34,493 nt of DNA from Empedobacter falsenii. Its GTDB lineage: Bacteria; Bacteroidota; Bacteroidia; Flavobacteriales; Weeksellaceae. Of the stretch, positions 16,433 to 24,418 are shown piece after piece (position 1 is the stretch's first letter; each line of letters starts with the position of its first letter). Below the pieces are notes generated by a model. That model saw nothing but the letters and a program-made list of their open reading frames with translations. It did not search any database and was not told the DNA's origin. The stretch is from assembly GCF_019308355.1 (NCBI RefSeq), contig NZ_JAAGKM010000028.1, forward strand, positions 1-34,493, written 5' to 3'. Position numbers and translations under genes: made by a program.

Positions 16433-17091
16433 TTAAATCAACTTATAACCAATCCCATAAACCGCTTGTAAATCGGCTTCGGAGTTTGCTTCTTTCATTT
16501 TTTTCCTTAGATTTTTTATTTGCGAATAAATAAAATCTAAATTATCAGATAGCTCAATATGATCTCCCCAAACACTTTCTGCTAAAGTCGTTTTCTGAAA
16601 AACACGTTCGGGTCTCAACATAAAATAATACAGCAAATCATATTCCTTTCTGTTTAATTTCAGTTCGATATTATTTACTTTTACCAAACGATCTTCGGGA
16701 AAAATTTGAATATTTTTATAACTCAAAACATCCTCTCCTTTTTGTAGATTTTTGCGCAAAGCAACTTTAATTCGAGCCAATAATTCAGCAAAATGAAATG
16801 GTTTCGCTAAATAATCATCCGCGCCAACCAATAATCCTTCTACTTTATCATCAACCGAATCTTTCGCCGACAAAATAATCACCGAAGATTCTTCAATTCC
16901 TTCAACAAAGACATTCCATCACCGTCTGGTAACATCATATCCAATAAAATGCAATCATAATCGAACGAAATTATTTTATCCAAAGCTTGCTGATAATTAT
17001 CTGCTGTTTCGACAATCATCTTTTCCTTTTCTAAAAACTCAACAATTGTTTCTTGCAATTTTATTTCATCTTCTACGACTAAAATCTTCAT
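16433..17091 (-). pseudogene. OmpR-family response regulator split by a one-base frameshift
   Basis: Two adjacent frames together make one regulator of about 220 residues. The first (17091 down to 16879) has the acidic pocket VVEDE and the phosphoacceptor D51 in CILLDMMLPDGDG, then stops. The second (16882 down to 16433, from a GTG) continues with VIILSAKDSVDDK, the conserved lysine in YLAKPFHFAELLARI, and an intact winged-helix domain (RKEYDLLYYFML through VYGIGYKLI). Restoring one A (a T on the plus strand near 16897) joins them as LLKEIEESSVIILSAKD, which fits the family. The apparent cause is a one-base deletion in the receiver domain. It could be a real inactivation, a phase switch or a sequence error. 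Reinitiation at the GTG would give only a truncated receiver plus DNA-binding domain. Confidence 0.9.
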
Positions 17092-17185
17092 AACTTCAGT
17101 TTAAATAATTGGTAAAAATAGATAGTAAAATAGGAAAGAATTAGGAAAACTCCTACTTTTATTCTCAAAATTTAAGATTTCAATT

Positions 17186-18202
17186 TTGAAAAAATATAGC
17201 TTTAAAAATGATTATAGCGAAGGTGCTCACCCAGCAATTTTGCAACGATTAATCGATACAAATTTAGAACAAACAATTGGTTACGGCGAAGACGAATTTT
17301 GCAATGAAGCAAGAGAGTTCATCAAAAAAAGACTGAAAAAAGATTCAGCAATTCATTTTGTTTCTGGTGGAACACAAGCCAATTTAATTGTAATTTCTTC
17401 TATTCTAAAACCACACGAATCTGTAGTTGCAGCCGAAAGCGGGCATATTGCCGTGCACGAAACGGGCGCGATAGAAGCAACAGGACATAAAGTAAATACC
17501 ATTGCGACGGATAATGGAAAAATAACTCCTGAGCAAATTTCGATTGTTCTTTCCACACATACGGACGAGCATATGGTGAAGCCACAATTGGTTTATATTT
17601 CTAATTCTACGGAAGTTGGAAGTGTTTATTCGAAAAAGGAATTGCAAGAACTTTATCATTTTTGCCAAGAAAATAATTTATATCTTTTTGTTGATGGCGC
17701 ACGTTTAGCTTCTGCTTTAACTTCTTCTAAATGTGATTTAAGCTTTGAAGATATGGCGAATTTTACAGATGTTTTTTACATTGGTGGAACTAAAAATGGT
17801 GCACTTTTAGGTGAAGCAATTGTGATAAATAATTTAAAATTGGACGAAGATTTTCGTTATCATATTAAGCAAAAAGGCGGAATGTTAGCGAAAGGACGTT
17901 TGATAGGAATTCAATTTTCGGAAATGTTTCGAGATGATTTATTTTTCGAGATGGGAAAACACGCGAATCAAATGGCAGAAAAATTAGCAAATGCTATTTC
18001 AGCAAAAGGTCACAACTTTTTGACAGAACCATCTTCCAATCAAATTTTTCCTATTTTACCAAATTCAATTATCGAAAAACTACAACAAGATTTTGAGTTT
18101 TATATTTGGCAAAAAATTGACGAAAAAAATTCTGCAATAAGATTGGTTACCTCTTGGACAACTTTGGAAGAACAAGTTGACAATTTTATCAAATCAATAT
18201 AA
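17186..18202 (+). CDS. Beta-eliminating lyase family enzyme, low-specificity threonine aldolase-like
   Basis: A 338-residue PLP enzyme of the aromatic amino acid beta-eliminating lyase/threonine aldolase family. It likely cleaves L-threonine or L-allo-threonine to glycine and acetaldehyde. The start is a TTG at 17186; the first residues (KKYSFKNDYSEGAHP) match the conserved N-terminal DYSEGAHP motif, so this start is sound. The PLP-stacking histidine segment is HIAVHETGAIE, the PLP-aspartate motif is LFVDGARLASAL, and the Schiff-base lysine is K203 in YIGGTKNGALLGE. It is divergent from the two-component operon and convergent with a small exported-protein gene. Substrate preference is not settled. 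Confidence 0.88.
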   Translation: MKKYSFKNDYSEGAHPAILQRLIDTNLEQTIGYGEDEFCNEAREFIKKRLKKDSAIHFVSGGTQANLIVISSILKPHESVVAAESGHIAVHETGAIEATGHKVNTIATDNGKITPEQISIVLSTHTDEHMVKPQLVYISNSTEVGSVYSKKELQELYHFCQENNLYLFVDGARLASALTSSKCDLSFEDMANFTDVFYIGGTKNGALLGEAIVINNLKLDEDFRYHIKQKGGMLAKGRLIGIQFSEMFRDDLFFEMGKHANQMAEKLANAISAKGHNFLTEPSSNQIFPILPNSIIEKLQQDFEFYIWQKIDEKNSAIRLVTSWTTLEEQVDNFIKSI

Positions 18203-18242
18203 AAAATAAAAGGATCCATAAATTATTGGATCCTTTTATTTT
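18203..18242. terminator. Bidirectional terminator after the threonine aldolase-like gene
   Basis: AAAATAAAAGGATCCA (18203-18218) and TGGATCCTTTTATTTT (18227-18242) form a perfect 16-bp stem with an 8-nt loop. The right arm overlaps the last codons of the minus-strand small gene ending at 18236, so its stop codon lies inside the hairpin. Confidence 0.85.
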
Positions 18243-18460
18243 AATAATAATCTTTCACATTTTTCAAACGCTCTTTCGAAATCTTTACTTGCTTGTTTTT
18301 TTAAAGCAATTATTTTATTTTTTTGACTACTTGATATTCCGTAATAATCAGATCTTTCAATTAAAATATCGACATTTCTATTATTTCCATCATTTGGTCT
18401 ATTTTGCGCATAACTTGACATTGTAAACAACGCAAAACCAAAAATTAAAAACTTCTTCAT
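18236..18460 (-). CDS. Small exported protein of unknown function
   Basis: A 74-residue protein with a signal peptide (MKKFLIFGFALFTMSSYA, then Q), a short Asn/Asp-rich linker (NRPNDGNNRN), and a mature C-terminal half that looks helical and basic (SSSQKNKIIALKKQASKDF then ERAFEKCERLLLK). Start, signal peptide and codon use all look genuine. It resembles small Bacteroidota periplasmic helical proteins but I do not recognise a named family. Its last codons lie within the shared terminator. Confidence 0.65.
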   Translation of the reverse strand: MKKFLIFGFALFTMSSYAQNRPNDGNNRNVDILIERSDYYGISSSQKNKIIALKKQASKDFERAFEKCERLLLK

Positions 18461-18549
18461 ATTCTACACTTTCGTTTAGAATAAGCAAAGTCCGTGCTGA
18501 AATGAATAAATTATTAAAATTTATATTTAATCAACAACTAATCAATAAA

Positions 18550-19725
18550 TTAAACCTTAGTTTTTTCTAACGCTTGCAAAATATCTTCGATAATATCCAC
18601 TTTATCCTCCAAACCGACTGATAAACGAATAGAGCCTGGCATAATTCCCAAATCTGCACGTTCTGCATCTGATAATTTTGCGTGAGTTGTAGTTGCTGGA
18701 TGCGTTGCAATCGATCTCGAATCCCCTAAATTAGACGTATATAAAATCATTTCTAATGCATCAATAAATCTGAAAGCACGTTCTTTTCCTCCTTTCACTT
18801 CAAATGTTACGATTCCACCCCCGCCTTTCATTTGTTTTTTCGCCAACTCATATTGCGGATGCGATGGTAAAAATGGATATTTTACATCTGCAATTTCAGC
18901 ATGATTTTCCAAAGCTTCTGCCAACGCCAACGCATTTTCGCAATGACGATCCATACGAAGTGGCAACGTTTCTAAACTTTTAGAAATTGTCCACGCATTA
19001 AAAGCTGACATCGCTGGACCTGTATGACGAATAAAAAACATCATTTCATTGATTAATTCTTCTTTCCCTACAACTACTCCACCCAAAACTCGACCTTGTC
19101 CGTCCATATATTTTGTTGCAGAATGAATAGATAAATCAAATCCAAATTGCAAAGGTTGTTGTAAATATGGTGTTGCGAAACAATTGTCAATTGCAAAAAT
19201 AACATTCGGATGTTTTTCTTTCAATTTTGCCAAAGATTCTAAATCAAATAATTCTAATCCAGGATTTGAAGGCGATTCTAAGAAAACAATTTTTGTATTT
19301 GGTTGAATTGCTTTTTCCCAATCCTCGATATTTGGCGTTTCTACATATGTATAAGTTACGCCCCAACGCGGAAATAATTGCGTAATTAATTGATGCGTAG
19401 AACCAAAAATTGCACGACTCGATACAATATGATCTCCACTTTTTATATACGAAGCAAAAGATGCAAAAACAGCAGCCATTCCCGAAGCAAAAGCTAAACC
19501 TGCATCTGCTTTTTCCAAAGCACAAACGCGATTAATAAACTCTGTTGTATTTGGATTTGCATAACGTGAATAAACCATACCTTGCTCTTCTTCTGCAAAA
19601 ATTGCACGTCCTTGCTCTGCGCTATCAAAAATAAAACTTGATGTTAAATATAATGGAACCGAATGCTCGCGAGTAGCAGATCTTGGCGCTTGCTCACGAA
19701 TTATCTTAGACTGATCTTTTTTCAT
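18550..19725 (-). CDS. metZ: Trans-sulfuration family PLP enzyme, probable O-succinylhomoserine sulfhydrylase
   Basis: A 391-residue member of the Cys/Met metabolism PLP family, probably converting an O-acylhomoserine and sulfide to homocysteine for methionine synthesis. Visible features are SRYANPNTTEFINRV, the cofactor-tyrosine region, the Asp-PLP segment FAIDNCFATPYLQQPL and the Schiff-base lysine K205 in SIHSATKYMDGQGRVLGG; the DGQGRVLGG wording is typical of MetZ-like proteins. The ATG at 19725 is chosen; a TTG nine bases upstream overlaps the -7 promoter element and would be untranscribed. Cystathionine gamma-synthase or methionine gamma-lyase are alternatives. I looked for a SAM-type riboswitch upstream and did not find one; the predicted leader is almost absent. 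Confidence 0.88.
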   Translation of the reverse strand: MKKDQSKIIREQAPRSATREHSVPLYLTSSFIFDSAEQGRAIFAEEEQGMVYSRYANPNTTEFINRVCALEKADAGLAFASGMAAVFASFASYIKSGDHIVSSRAIFGSTHQLITQLFPRWGVTYTYVETPNIEDWEKAIQPNTKIVFLESPSNPGLELFDLESLAKLKEKHPNVIFAIDNCFATPYLQQPLQFGFDLSIHSATKYMDGQGRVLGGVVVGKEELINEMMFFIRHTGPAMSAFNAWTISKSLETLPLRMDRHCENALALAEALENHAEIADVKYPFLPSHPQYELAKKQMKGGGGIVTFEVKGGKERAFRFIDALEMILYTSNLGDSRSIATHPATTTHAKLSDAERADLGIMPGSIRLSVGLEDKVDIIEDILQALEKTKV

Positions 19726-19731
19726 AAGAAT

Positions 19732-19759
19732 CAAAGTTAACGATAGTTTTATTAAGCAA
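19732..19759 (-). promoter_or_regulatory. Promoter for the MetZ-like gene with near-zero leader
   Basis: On the minus strand TTG (19759-19757), 17 nt, then TAACTTTG (19739-19732) fit the Bacteroidota TTG-N(17-23)-TAnnTTTG promoter. The -7 box ends only 6 nt before the ATG at 19725, which implies a leaderless or nearly leaderless mRNA. Confidence 0.5.
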
Positions 19760-19827
19760 AAAGCTTTTAATAAAGTTTTAAACAGAAATTATTTCTATTT
19801 TCAATCGTTATTTCGATAATTTGACTG

Positions 19828-19849
19828 TTTCTAAAAAGATTTTTAGAAA
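19828..19849. other. Perfect 10-bp inverted repeat in the divergent metZ/helicase gap
   Basis: TTTCTAAAAA and TTTTTAGAAA flank a 2-nt centre (GA) in the 243-bp gap between two divergent genes. It is too far from either gene end to be a terminator for them. It could be an operator, or simply an A/T-rich palindrome. Apart from this and the two promoter elements, the gap shows nothing else. Confidence 0.35.
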
Positions 19850-19943
19850 TATTTCAGAAACGATTTTAAAACTTTCATTTTCATCACGATTAAAAATAAT
19901 TAAACGAGTAATTATTCCTAAAATTTCATTCAAATTTAATCTC

Positions 19944-19951
19944 TACCTTTG
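19944..19951 (+). promoter_or_regulatory. -7 promoter element for the DEAD-box helicase gene
   Basis: TACCTTTG matches TAnnTTTG exactly and lies 17 bp before the ATG at 19969. No TTG at the expected -33 spacing was found. Confidence 0.5.
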
Positions 19952-19968
19952 CAATCTTATATCAATTT

Positions 19969-21111
19969 ATGTCATTCGAAAATTTAGGATTATCACCATA
20001 TTTATCAAAAGCAATTACAAAACTTGGATTTTTAAAACCTTTTGAAATTCAGACCGAAACAATTCCATCAATTTTAAAAGGAAAAGATGTGATGGGAATT
20101 GCAAAAACTGGTTCTGGAAAAACCTTGTGTTTTGTTGCGCCTTTGCTACAAAAAATTCAACATCAATCGTACGAAAAATCTCGTAACATAAAAGCGTTAA
20201 TTTTAGTTCCAACACGTGAACTAGCAGTTCAGATTGAACAAACTTTTGCAGGATTGCGAACTGCTTTACGCCGTGAGGTACAAACGCAAGCGGTGTATGG
20301 AGGAACTTCGATTAATCCACAGATGAAAAATTTGTATGGAACAGAAATTTTGATTGCAACTCCTGGTCGTTTATTGGATTTAATGGATCATAATGCGTTA
20401 TCATTGGATCAATTGCAATATTTGGTGATTGACGAAGCAGACAAAATGTTCCAATTAGGATTTGGAGATGAAATGAACCGAATTTTGAAAAGTGTTCCGA
20501 AAAAGAAACAATCGATTCTTTTTTCTGCGACTTTGAATGATAAAATTGATGAAATAAAATCTACATTAAGTATTGATCCAATTGTTGTTGAAATCAAAAA
20601 ACAAGAAATTGATTTGGAACAAATCGAACAAGTTGCTTATAAAGTTGATGCCGAAACAAAAGGTCCTTTTTTACGTTATTTAATCAAATCTGAAAACTTA
20701 GAACAAGTTTTGGTTTTTGTTTCTTCGACACGAACTGCAGATAATTTAGTAGAAAAATTAAAAAAGAATAAAATCTCTGCAATGGCGATTCACAGTAAGA
20801 AATCCCAAGGCGCTAGAATGGATAATTTGGAAGATTTTAAACTAGGTGATATTAAAGTTTTGGTTGCAACAGATTTGATTGGACGCGGAATTCATATCGA
20901 AGGTTTACCAACTGTTATTAATTACGAATTACCTCGTTCGCCTTTAGATTATGTGCACAGAATCGGGCGTACAGGTCGTGCAAATGCAAACGGAAAAGCC
21001 ATTAGTTTGATTACAGAAGAAGATTTGCATCATTTCAAAATCATTCAGAAAAAAATGGGTAAAAAAGTTGATTTACTTCCAACTGATAATGTGAATTTAC
21101 ACGGATATTAA
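19969..21111 (+). CDS. DEAD-box ATP-dependent RNA helicase
   Basis: A 380-residue helicase core of two RecA-like domains with almost no C-terminal extension. The Q motif region (PFEIQTETIP), motif I AKTGSGKT (about residues 44-51), motif Ia PTRELAVQ, motif II VIDEADKMF, motif III SAT and motif VI HRIGRTGRA are all present. Such proteins unwind short RNA duplexes in ribosome assembly, RNA decay or cold adaptation; the paralogue cannot be named here. The short tail distinguishes it from RhlE- or CsdA-like proteins with long basic extensions. It ends at a hairpin built from heptamer repeats. Confidence 0.93.
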   Translation: MSFENLGLSPYLSKAITKLGFLKPFEIQTETIPSILKGKDVMGIAKTGSGKTLCFVAPLLQKIQHQSYEKSRNIKALILVPTRELAVQIEQTFAGLRTALRREVQTQAVYGGTSINPQMKNLYGTEILIATPGRLLDLMDHNALSLDQLQYLVIDEADKMFQLGFGDEMNRILKSVPKKKQSILFSATLNDKIDEIKSTLSIDPIVVEIKKQEIDLEQIEQVAYKVDAETKGPFLRYLIKSENLEQVLVFVSSTRTADNLVEKLKKNKISAMAIHSKKSQGARMDNLEDFKLGDIKVLVATDLIGRGIHIEGLPTVINYELPRSPLDYVHRIGRTGRANANGKAISLITEEDLHHFKIIQKKMGKKVDLLPTDNVNLHGY

Positions 21112-21114
21112 AAT

Positions 21115-21149
21115 AAGTTTTAAGTTATGAGTAACAAGTTCTAAGTTTT
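21115..21149. repeat. Degenerate heptamer repeat tract, AAGTTTT type
   Basis: Five consecutive 7-nt units follow the helicase stop codon, including AAGTTTT, AAGTTAT, GAGTAAC and AAGTTCT. The following bases carry reverse-complement units (AACTCAT, TACTCAT), so the tract can fold back on itself. Confidence 0.75.
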
Positions 21150-21176
21150 CTCTGAACTCATTACTCATAATTTTTT
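21125..21176 (+). terminator. Terminator after the helicase gene, made from heptamer repeats
   Basis: TTATGAGTAA (21125-21134) pairs perfectly with TTACTCATAA (21161-21170); the stem extends inward through AGTTC/GAACT with two mismatches. Six U residues follow directly. The stem is part of the heptamer tract, so the repeat doubles as terminator. Confidence 0.7.
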
Positions 21177-21183
21177 AATTAAA

Positions 21184-21489
21184 TCAAGTCCAAAGATATT
21201 GTCTAAACTCTATTAATTTTTTCAACATTTGATTATCTTCTTCATATTGATTATTTTCTAAATTATCATTATCGAGCTTACGTTTATTCCACCAATTATA
21301 TAAGTTTTCAATTTCAATTTTTGCATTTTTATGTTCATCATCATACATCCAATCAACATGACTTGTAAATAAATTTTCTTTTTCAATACAATCGCATAAA
21401 ATCTGAAAACAAGCATGTAAAATAATCACATCCTTATCTAGCCATTCATCGTTTAATGTTTCTATTTTTAGAAGATTCGAAGGTTTCAT
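21184..21489 (-). CDS. Small hypothetical protein, acidic
   Basis: A 101-residue soluble protein with no signal peptide or membrane segment. It is rich in Asp, Glu, Asn and Trp, with a central stretch DWMYDDEHKNAKIEIENLYNWW, a low-complexity Asn/Asp section and a C-terminal helix (MLKKLIEFRQYLW). I do not recognise the family. It is flanked on both sides by heptamer repeats, which may mean it arrived or is exchanged as a unit. It lies 52 bp beyond the aspartase stop on the same strand. Confidence 0.6.
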   Translation of the reverse strand: MKPSNLLKIETLNDEWLDKDVIILHACFQILCDCIEKENLFTSHVDWMYDDEHKNAKIEIENLYNWWNKRKLDNDNLENNQYEEDNQMLKKLIEFRQYLWT

Positions 21490-21508
21490 TATTAATTTAT
21501 TTTTTCAA

Positions 21509-21543
21509 AACTTATCACTCATAACTACTAACTCACAACTTCT
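21509..21543. repeat. Degenerate heptamer repeat tract, AACTTAT type
   Basis: Five consecutive 7-nt units lie between aspA and the small hypothetical gene, including AACTTAT, CACTCAT, AACTACT and AACTCAC. They are the reverse-complement class of the units at 21115. The aspA stop codon (21542-21544) overlaps the last unit. Confidence 0.75.
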
Positions 21544-22930
21544 AGATATGTGGACCAAGCATATTTTTAGGATCAAGGATTTCGTCCAAACGTTCTTTCG
21601 ACAATAAACCGTGATCTAAGACCAATTGATATACACCTCCTCCTGTTTCTAAAGCTTCTTTCGCAATTTTTGTACTTGCTTTGTAACCAATGTAAGGATT
21701 TAAAGCTGTAACAATTCCAATACTATTTTGTACTTCATTTTTCAAATGTTCTGCGTTTGCTGTAATTCCATCCACACATTCAACACGTAGCGTATTCATC
21801 GCATTTGTTAAATATTGAATCGATTCCATAATCGAAAAACCAATTATTGGCTCCATTACATTTAATTGTAATTGACCAGCTTCGGCAGCCATTGTTATTG
21901 ATAAATCATTTCCAATTACTTTAAAACAAACTTGATTCACAACTTCTGGAATTACAGGATTTACTTTCCCTGGCATAATCGAAGATCCTGGTTGTTTCGG
22001 AGGTAAATTAATCTCGAACAAACCTGTTCTCGGACCAGATGTTAATAAGCGTAAATCATTACAAATTTTCGACAATTTCACACAAAGACGTTTCAAAGCT
22101 GATGAATAATCCACAAACGAACTTGTATCCGAAGTTGCTTCAACTAAATTATCAGCCAACGAAACATCTTCATTCATGATTTCAGCTATTTTAGTTGTAC
22201 ACAATTGTGCATAACCTGGAACAGCATTCAATCCAGTTCCAATTGCAGTTGCACCCATATTAATTACTAATAATTCAGCAGCTATTCGATTCAAATTATC
22301 AACTTCTTTATGTAATGTATTCGAAAAACCTTCAAACTCTTGCCCAAGCGTCATTGGAACTGCATCTTGCAATTGCGTACGTCCCATTTTTATGACATTA
22401 CCAAATTGTTTCCCTTTTTTATCAAAAGCCTCATACAACGAAGTTAATGCCTCAACCAAAGGCTTGTTCATATTAAATAATGCTAATTTCAAAGCAGATG
22501 GATAAGCATCATTCGTAGATTGCGAAAGGTTCACATAATCATTTGGCGAACAAAATTGATACTCTCCTTTTTGTTTTCCTAAATACTCCAAAGCAATATT
22601 TGCAATTACTTCATTTGCATTCATATTTGTAGAAGTTCCCGCACCACCTTGTATCATATCGATTGGAAATTGCTCTGTATATTTACCAGCAATTAACTCA
22701 TTTGAAGCGAAAGAAATCGCATCAAATAATTCTTTCGATAAAATTCCTAATTCGTGATTAGCTTGTGCAGCACCTAATTTCACAATACCAAGTGCCTTTA
22801 CAAATTCGGGATAATGTGACAAATAGTTATTGGAAATTTTGAAATTATTAATGGCACGTTGCGTTTGCACACCATAATAAGCCGTTTCAGGAATTTGTAA
22901 TTCTCCTAATAAATCAGACTCCGTTCTCAT
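21542..22930 (-). CDS. aspA: Aspartate ammonia-lyase
   Basis: A 462-residue member of the aspartase/fumarase superfamily, catalysing reversible deamination of L-aspartate to fumarate and ammonia. The superfamily signature reads GSSIMPGKVNPVIPEVVNQV (near residue 320); the VIPEVVNQV continuation is characteristic of aspartases, whereas fumarase C has a TQCEAL-type continuation. Other conserved regions are GGAGTSTNMNANEVIAN (about residue 95) and SQSTNDAYPSA. Length fits the family. With the aspartate aminotransferase-like enzyme elsewhere in the window it suggests active aspartate use. A weak -7-like TACCTTTA lies at 22957-22964. Confidence 0.95.
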   Translation of the reverse strand: MRTESDLLGELQIPETAYYGVQTQRAINNFKISNNYLSHYPEFVKALGIVKLGAAQANHELGILSKELFDAISFASNELIAGKYTEQFPIDMIQGGAGTSTNMNANEVIANIALEYLGKQKGEYQFCSPNDYVNLSQSTNDAYPSALKLALFNMNKPLVEALTSLYEAFDKKGKQFGNVIKMGRTQLQDAVPMTLGQEFEGFSNTLHKEVDNLNRIAAELLVINMGATAIGTGLNAVPGYAQLCTTKIAEIMNEDVSLADNLVEATSDTSSFVDYSSALKRLCVKLSKICNDLRLLTSGPRTGLFEINLPPKQPGSSIMPGKVNPVIPEVVNQVCFKVIGNDLSITMAAEAGQLQLNVMEPIIGFSIMESIQYLTNAMNTLRVECVDGITANAEHLKNEVQNSIGIVTALNPYIGYKASTKIAKEALETGGGVYQLVLDHGLLSKERLDEILDPKNMLGPHI

Positions 22931-22996
22931 TTTATTTATTGTTTGTTATTGACAATTAAAGGTAAGGAATAATCTAGTATCTTTTTGAAAAGCATT

Positions 22997-23028
22997 TTGT
23001 CAAAAAATTCAAAAAATCTATATCTTTA
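22997..23028 (+). promoter_or_regulatory. Promoter for the DUF5009 gene
   Basis: TTG at 22997-22999, a 21-nt spacer, then TATCTTTA at 23021-23028, one base from the TAnnTTTG consensus. The ATG follows 19 bp later. Confidence 0.5.
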
Positions 23029-23047
23029 AAACATTAACACAAAAGAG

Positions 23048-24256
23048 ATGAAAGCAGCTCGTTATTATTCATTAGACGTTTTTCGTGGCGCAACTGTTGC
23101 GTTGATGATTTTGGTAAATAATCCAGGAACTTGGTCGGCTATGTTCGATCCTTTGGAGCATGCAGAATGGCACGGATGTACGCCAACAGATTTGGTTTTT
23201 CCTTTCTTTTTGTTTGCTGTAGGAAATGCAATGACTTTTGTGATTCCAAAATTACAACAACAACCTCAACAAATTTTCTGGCAAAAAGTAATAAAACGAA
23301 CAATTTTAATTTTCGGAATTGGATTATTCATCAATTGGTGGCCATTTTTCAAGTGGGATAATAATGAACTAATTTTCAAAACATGGAAAGATTCAGAAGA
23401 AAGCGGAATCCGAATTATGGGCGTTTTACAACGAATTGCAATTGCTTATTTTTTCGCTTCGGTGATTGCTTTTTATTTTAAACAAAAACAAGTTTTATTG
23501 ATAAGTTGTGCGATTCTTCTACTTTATTGGGTTTTAACTTTCGGACTTGGAACTTCTGCCCCTTATTCATTAGAAGGTTTCATCGGAACTAAAATTGATA
23601 ATCAATTGCTTGGTTTAGCGCATATTTACAAAGGAGAAGGTGTTCCGTTTGATCCCGAAGGAATTTTCAGTACAATTTCTACCATTCCGCAAGTTTTATT
23701 TGGGTATTTGGTTGGTGATTATATTCAGAAACAAGGAAATATCAATTGGTTGAATCGTCCGCTACCAAAAACTGACAATCCGCAATATAAAATGTTAGCT
23801 GGCTTATTTGTTTTAGGAACAATTGCGTTGACAATTGGTTATGTTTGGCAATGGGATTTTCCGTACAATAAAAAGATTTGGAGCAGCTCTTATGTTTTCA
23901 ACACAACTGGTTTAGCAATTTTGACAATTGGCGCTATGATTTGGTTCATCGAAATTTTAGGCATCAAAAATGGTTTCATGAAATTCTTTGATGTTTTTGG
24001 AAAAAATCCTTTGTTCATCTTTGTTTTGAGCGGATTATTACCTCGATTATTAAGTTTAATCAGAATTGAAGCTGGTTTAAACGACAAAAGAGAAATCAAA
24101 TTCATTTCACCATTGGGTTGGTTCTACGAAAATGTTTGTGCTAAAATTCCTGGAATTCCAGAAATTGGTTCATTTGTTTATTCGCTAATTTTCTTAGCTT
24201 TCTTTTGGTGGTTAGCTTATTTATTAGATAAAAAGAAGATTTATATTAAAGTTTAA
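23048..24256 (+). CDS. DUF5009/NagX-type multi-spanning membrane protein
   Basis: A 402-residue inner-membrane protein with about ten hydrophobic segments, related to heparan-alpha-glucosaminide N-acetyltransferase and bacterial NagX. The N-terminal signature SLDVFRGATVALMILVNNPG and the following HAEWHGCTPTDLVFPFFLF carry the family's conserved Arg-Gly and His residues; the His in WHG is the expected acetyl-transfer residue. Further segments include GVLQRIAIAYFFASVIAF and the C-terminal FVYSLIFLAFFWWLAYLL. The likely role is transmembrane acetylation of a glucosamine-containing sugar, or transport in peptidoglycan or chitin recycling; this rests on family knowledge. No nag genes are adjacent. 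Confidence 0.85.
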   Translation: MKAARYYSLDVFRGATVALMILVNNPGTWSAMFDPLEHAEWHGCTPTDLVFPFFLFAVGNAMTFVIPKLQQQPQQIFWQKVIKRTILIFGIGLFINWWPFFKWDNNELIFKTWKDSEESGIRIMGVLQRIAIAYFFASVIAFYFKQKQVLLISCAILLLYWVLTFGLGTSAPYSLEGFIGTKIDNQLLGLAHIYKGEGVPFDPEGIFSTISTIPQVLFGYLVGDYIQKQGNINWLNRPLPKTDNPQYKMLAGLFVLGTIALTIGYVWQWDFPYNKKIWSSSYVFNTTGLAILTIGAMIWFIEILGIKNGFMKFFDVFGKNPLFIFVLSGLLPRLLSLIRIEAGLNDKREIKFISPLGWFYENVCAKIPGIPEIGSFVYSLIFLAFFWWLAYLLDKKKIYIKV

Positions 24257-24284
24257 AAGTCTTGAGTAGTAAATTATAAGTTTT
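24257..24284. repeat. Degenerate heptamer repeat tract after the DUF5009 gene
   Basis: Four consecutive 7-nt units (AAGTCTT, GAGTAGT, AAATTAT, AAGTTTT) begin immediately after the stop codon and run up to the palindromic element at 24291. They belong to the same class as those at 21115. Confidence 0.65.
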
Positions 24285-24290
24285 TAGAAG

Positions 24291-24381
24291 AGATGTCTCG
24301 ATTCCTCGACATGACATTAATTATCAGCCTAGATTGGATTTTCTTGTCATGTTGAGCGAGTCAAACGATGTAGAAACATCT
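24291..24381. repeat. REP-like palindromic intergenic element
   Basis: The left arm AGATGTCTCGATTCCTCGAC with ATGACA and the right arm TGTCATGTTGAGCGAG through GAAACATCT are imperfect reverse complements around a spacer of about 35 bp. Motifs of the type GTCATGTTGAGCG...GAAACATCT are, as far as I recall, widespread palindromes in Flavobacteriia. The right arm carries a small insertion (AAACGATGTA). It lies between the convergent DUF5009 and XRE genes and may act in termination. Confidence 0.6.
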
Positions 24382-24418
24382 AATATTTAGAAAACAATCT
24401 TACTTATAAAAATTATTT

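Noticed and set aside
19735-19968. SAM-type riboswitch upstream of the MetZ-like gene
   Set aside because: No conserved riboswitch core was visible, and the promoter lies so close to the start that the transcript would have no room for one.
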